Program-made: the position numbers and the translations under genes
Assembly: GCA_964362365.1 (NCBI GenBank)
Contig: CAYIEF010000032.1
Location: 1 to 12,594 of the forward strand
Direction of reading: 5' to 3'
From: JACPIL01 sp964362365
GTDB taxonomy: Archaea; Nanobdellota; Nanobdellia; Woesearchaeales; GW2011-AR9
DNA: 12,594 bases
Shown: positions 12,429-12,594 of the stretch, one piece after another
How the letters are laid out: every line of letters begins with the position of its first letter
Numbering within the stretch: the stretch's first letter is position 1
The notes under the pieces: model-generated
What the model was told of the DNA's origin: nothing
The model's input: only the letters and a program-made list of their open reading frames with translations
Databases searched by the model: none

Positions 12429-12457
12429 TTAGTGTTATTACTACTTGCAAATAAGAA

Positions 12458-12467
12458 ACATTTATAA
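12458..12467 (+). promoter_or_regulatory. TATA box for the last, partial gene
   Basis: ATTTATAAAT-like sequence about 50 bases before ATG 12513. It would place transcription start near 12488, giving a leader of about 25 bases that holds AGGTGAT as the ribosome binding site. Confidence 0.5.
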
Positions 12468-12512
12468 ATGGGGTTGAGCTTGTGACTCTACATAATATTT
12501 AAGGTGATTACA

Positions 12513-12594
12513 ATGACAAATACTACTGTTTTACTTGCCAAAGGACTTGACAAAGATGGCAAGGTTGTAGAGGTTAGAGGTACTTATTTTACTA
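12513..12594 (+). CDS. Start of an unidentified protein (partial, runs off window end)
   Basis: Twenty-seven codons are visible (MTNTTVLLAKGLDKDGKVVE then VRGTYFT). AGGTGAT lies 4 bases before the ATG, a good archaeal Shine-Dalgarno site, and a TATA box sits further upstream, so the start is well supported. Too little is present to name a family. It is in the same direction as the CcdA gene, but the separate promoter suggests its own unit. Confidence 0.6.
   Translation, partial: MTNTTVLLAKGLDKDGKVVEVRGTYFT

Overview
The window looks like a chromosomal piece of an AT-rich archaeon. Most genes have a TATA-like box 25-28 bases before the first base of the start codon, which indicates leaderless transcripts. 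The rest have GAGGTGA-type Shine-Dalgarno sites. Compact stand-alone enzymes, tiny lysine/arginine-rich proteins and the protein mix suggest a DPANN-type archaeon (Woesearchaeota/Pacearchaeota-like). That placement is inference, because there is no rRNA or marker protein here to prove it.

Layout. 2-166 (-) is the start of a coiled-coil protein cut by the window edge. 227-2230 (-) is a secreted transglutaminase-like protein, divergent from a stand-alone ThiI-type PP-loop enzyme at 2353-2967 (+). A very GC-rich, foldable stretch lies at about 3001-3110. 3235-5548 is a compact restriction-modification system: an MvaI/BcnI-type endonuclease (+) facing, with no gap, a SPPY-type DNA methyltransferase (-), which follows a winged-helix regulator (-) in one operon. 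5741-6165 is a broken dinD-like gene. 6199-8288 holds cysS and a metallo-beta-lactamase-fold gene as an operon. 8306-8874 (-) holds three small genes, two of them tiny, basic and overlapping by ATGA. 8889-9130 is a second GC-rich, palindrome-rich stretch with no convincing gene. 9183-9682 (-) holds two small membrane proteins separated by a hairpin terminator. A 16-bp perfect inverted repeat sits at 9756-9815. 9957-10883 (-) is a Fic-domain protein. 11166-12428 (+) is a thioredoxin-like lipoprotein plus CcdA-like membrane protein operon. A new gene starts at 12513 and runs off the end.

How parts work together. The regulator promoter of the restriction-modification system carries a perfect 8-bp-arm palindrome exactly between its TATA box and start codon. 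The endonuclease promoter, on the other strand 2.3 kb away, has the same TATA sequence, the same length to the start codon and one half of that palindrome. This suggests the winged-helix protein acts like a bacterial C (controller) protein, co-ordinating methyltransferase and nuclease from two promoters. The CcdA-like protein and the lipoprotein thioredoxin form a plausible route for moving reducing power across the membrane. CysS and the MBL-fold protein are probably co-transcribed. The dinD remnant and Fic gene give the middle of the window an accessory, defence-island flavour around a housekeeping gene (cysS).
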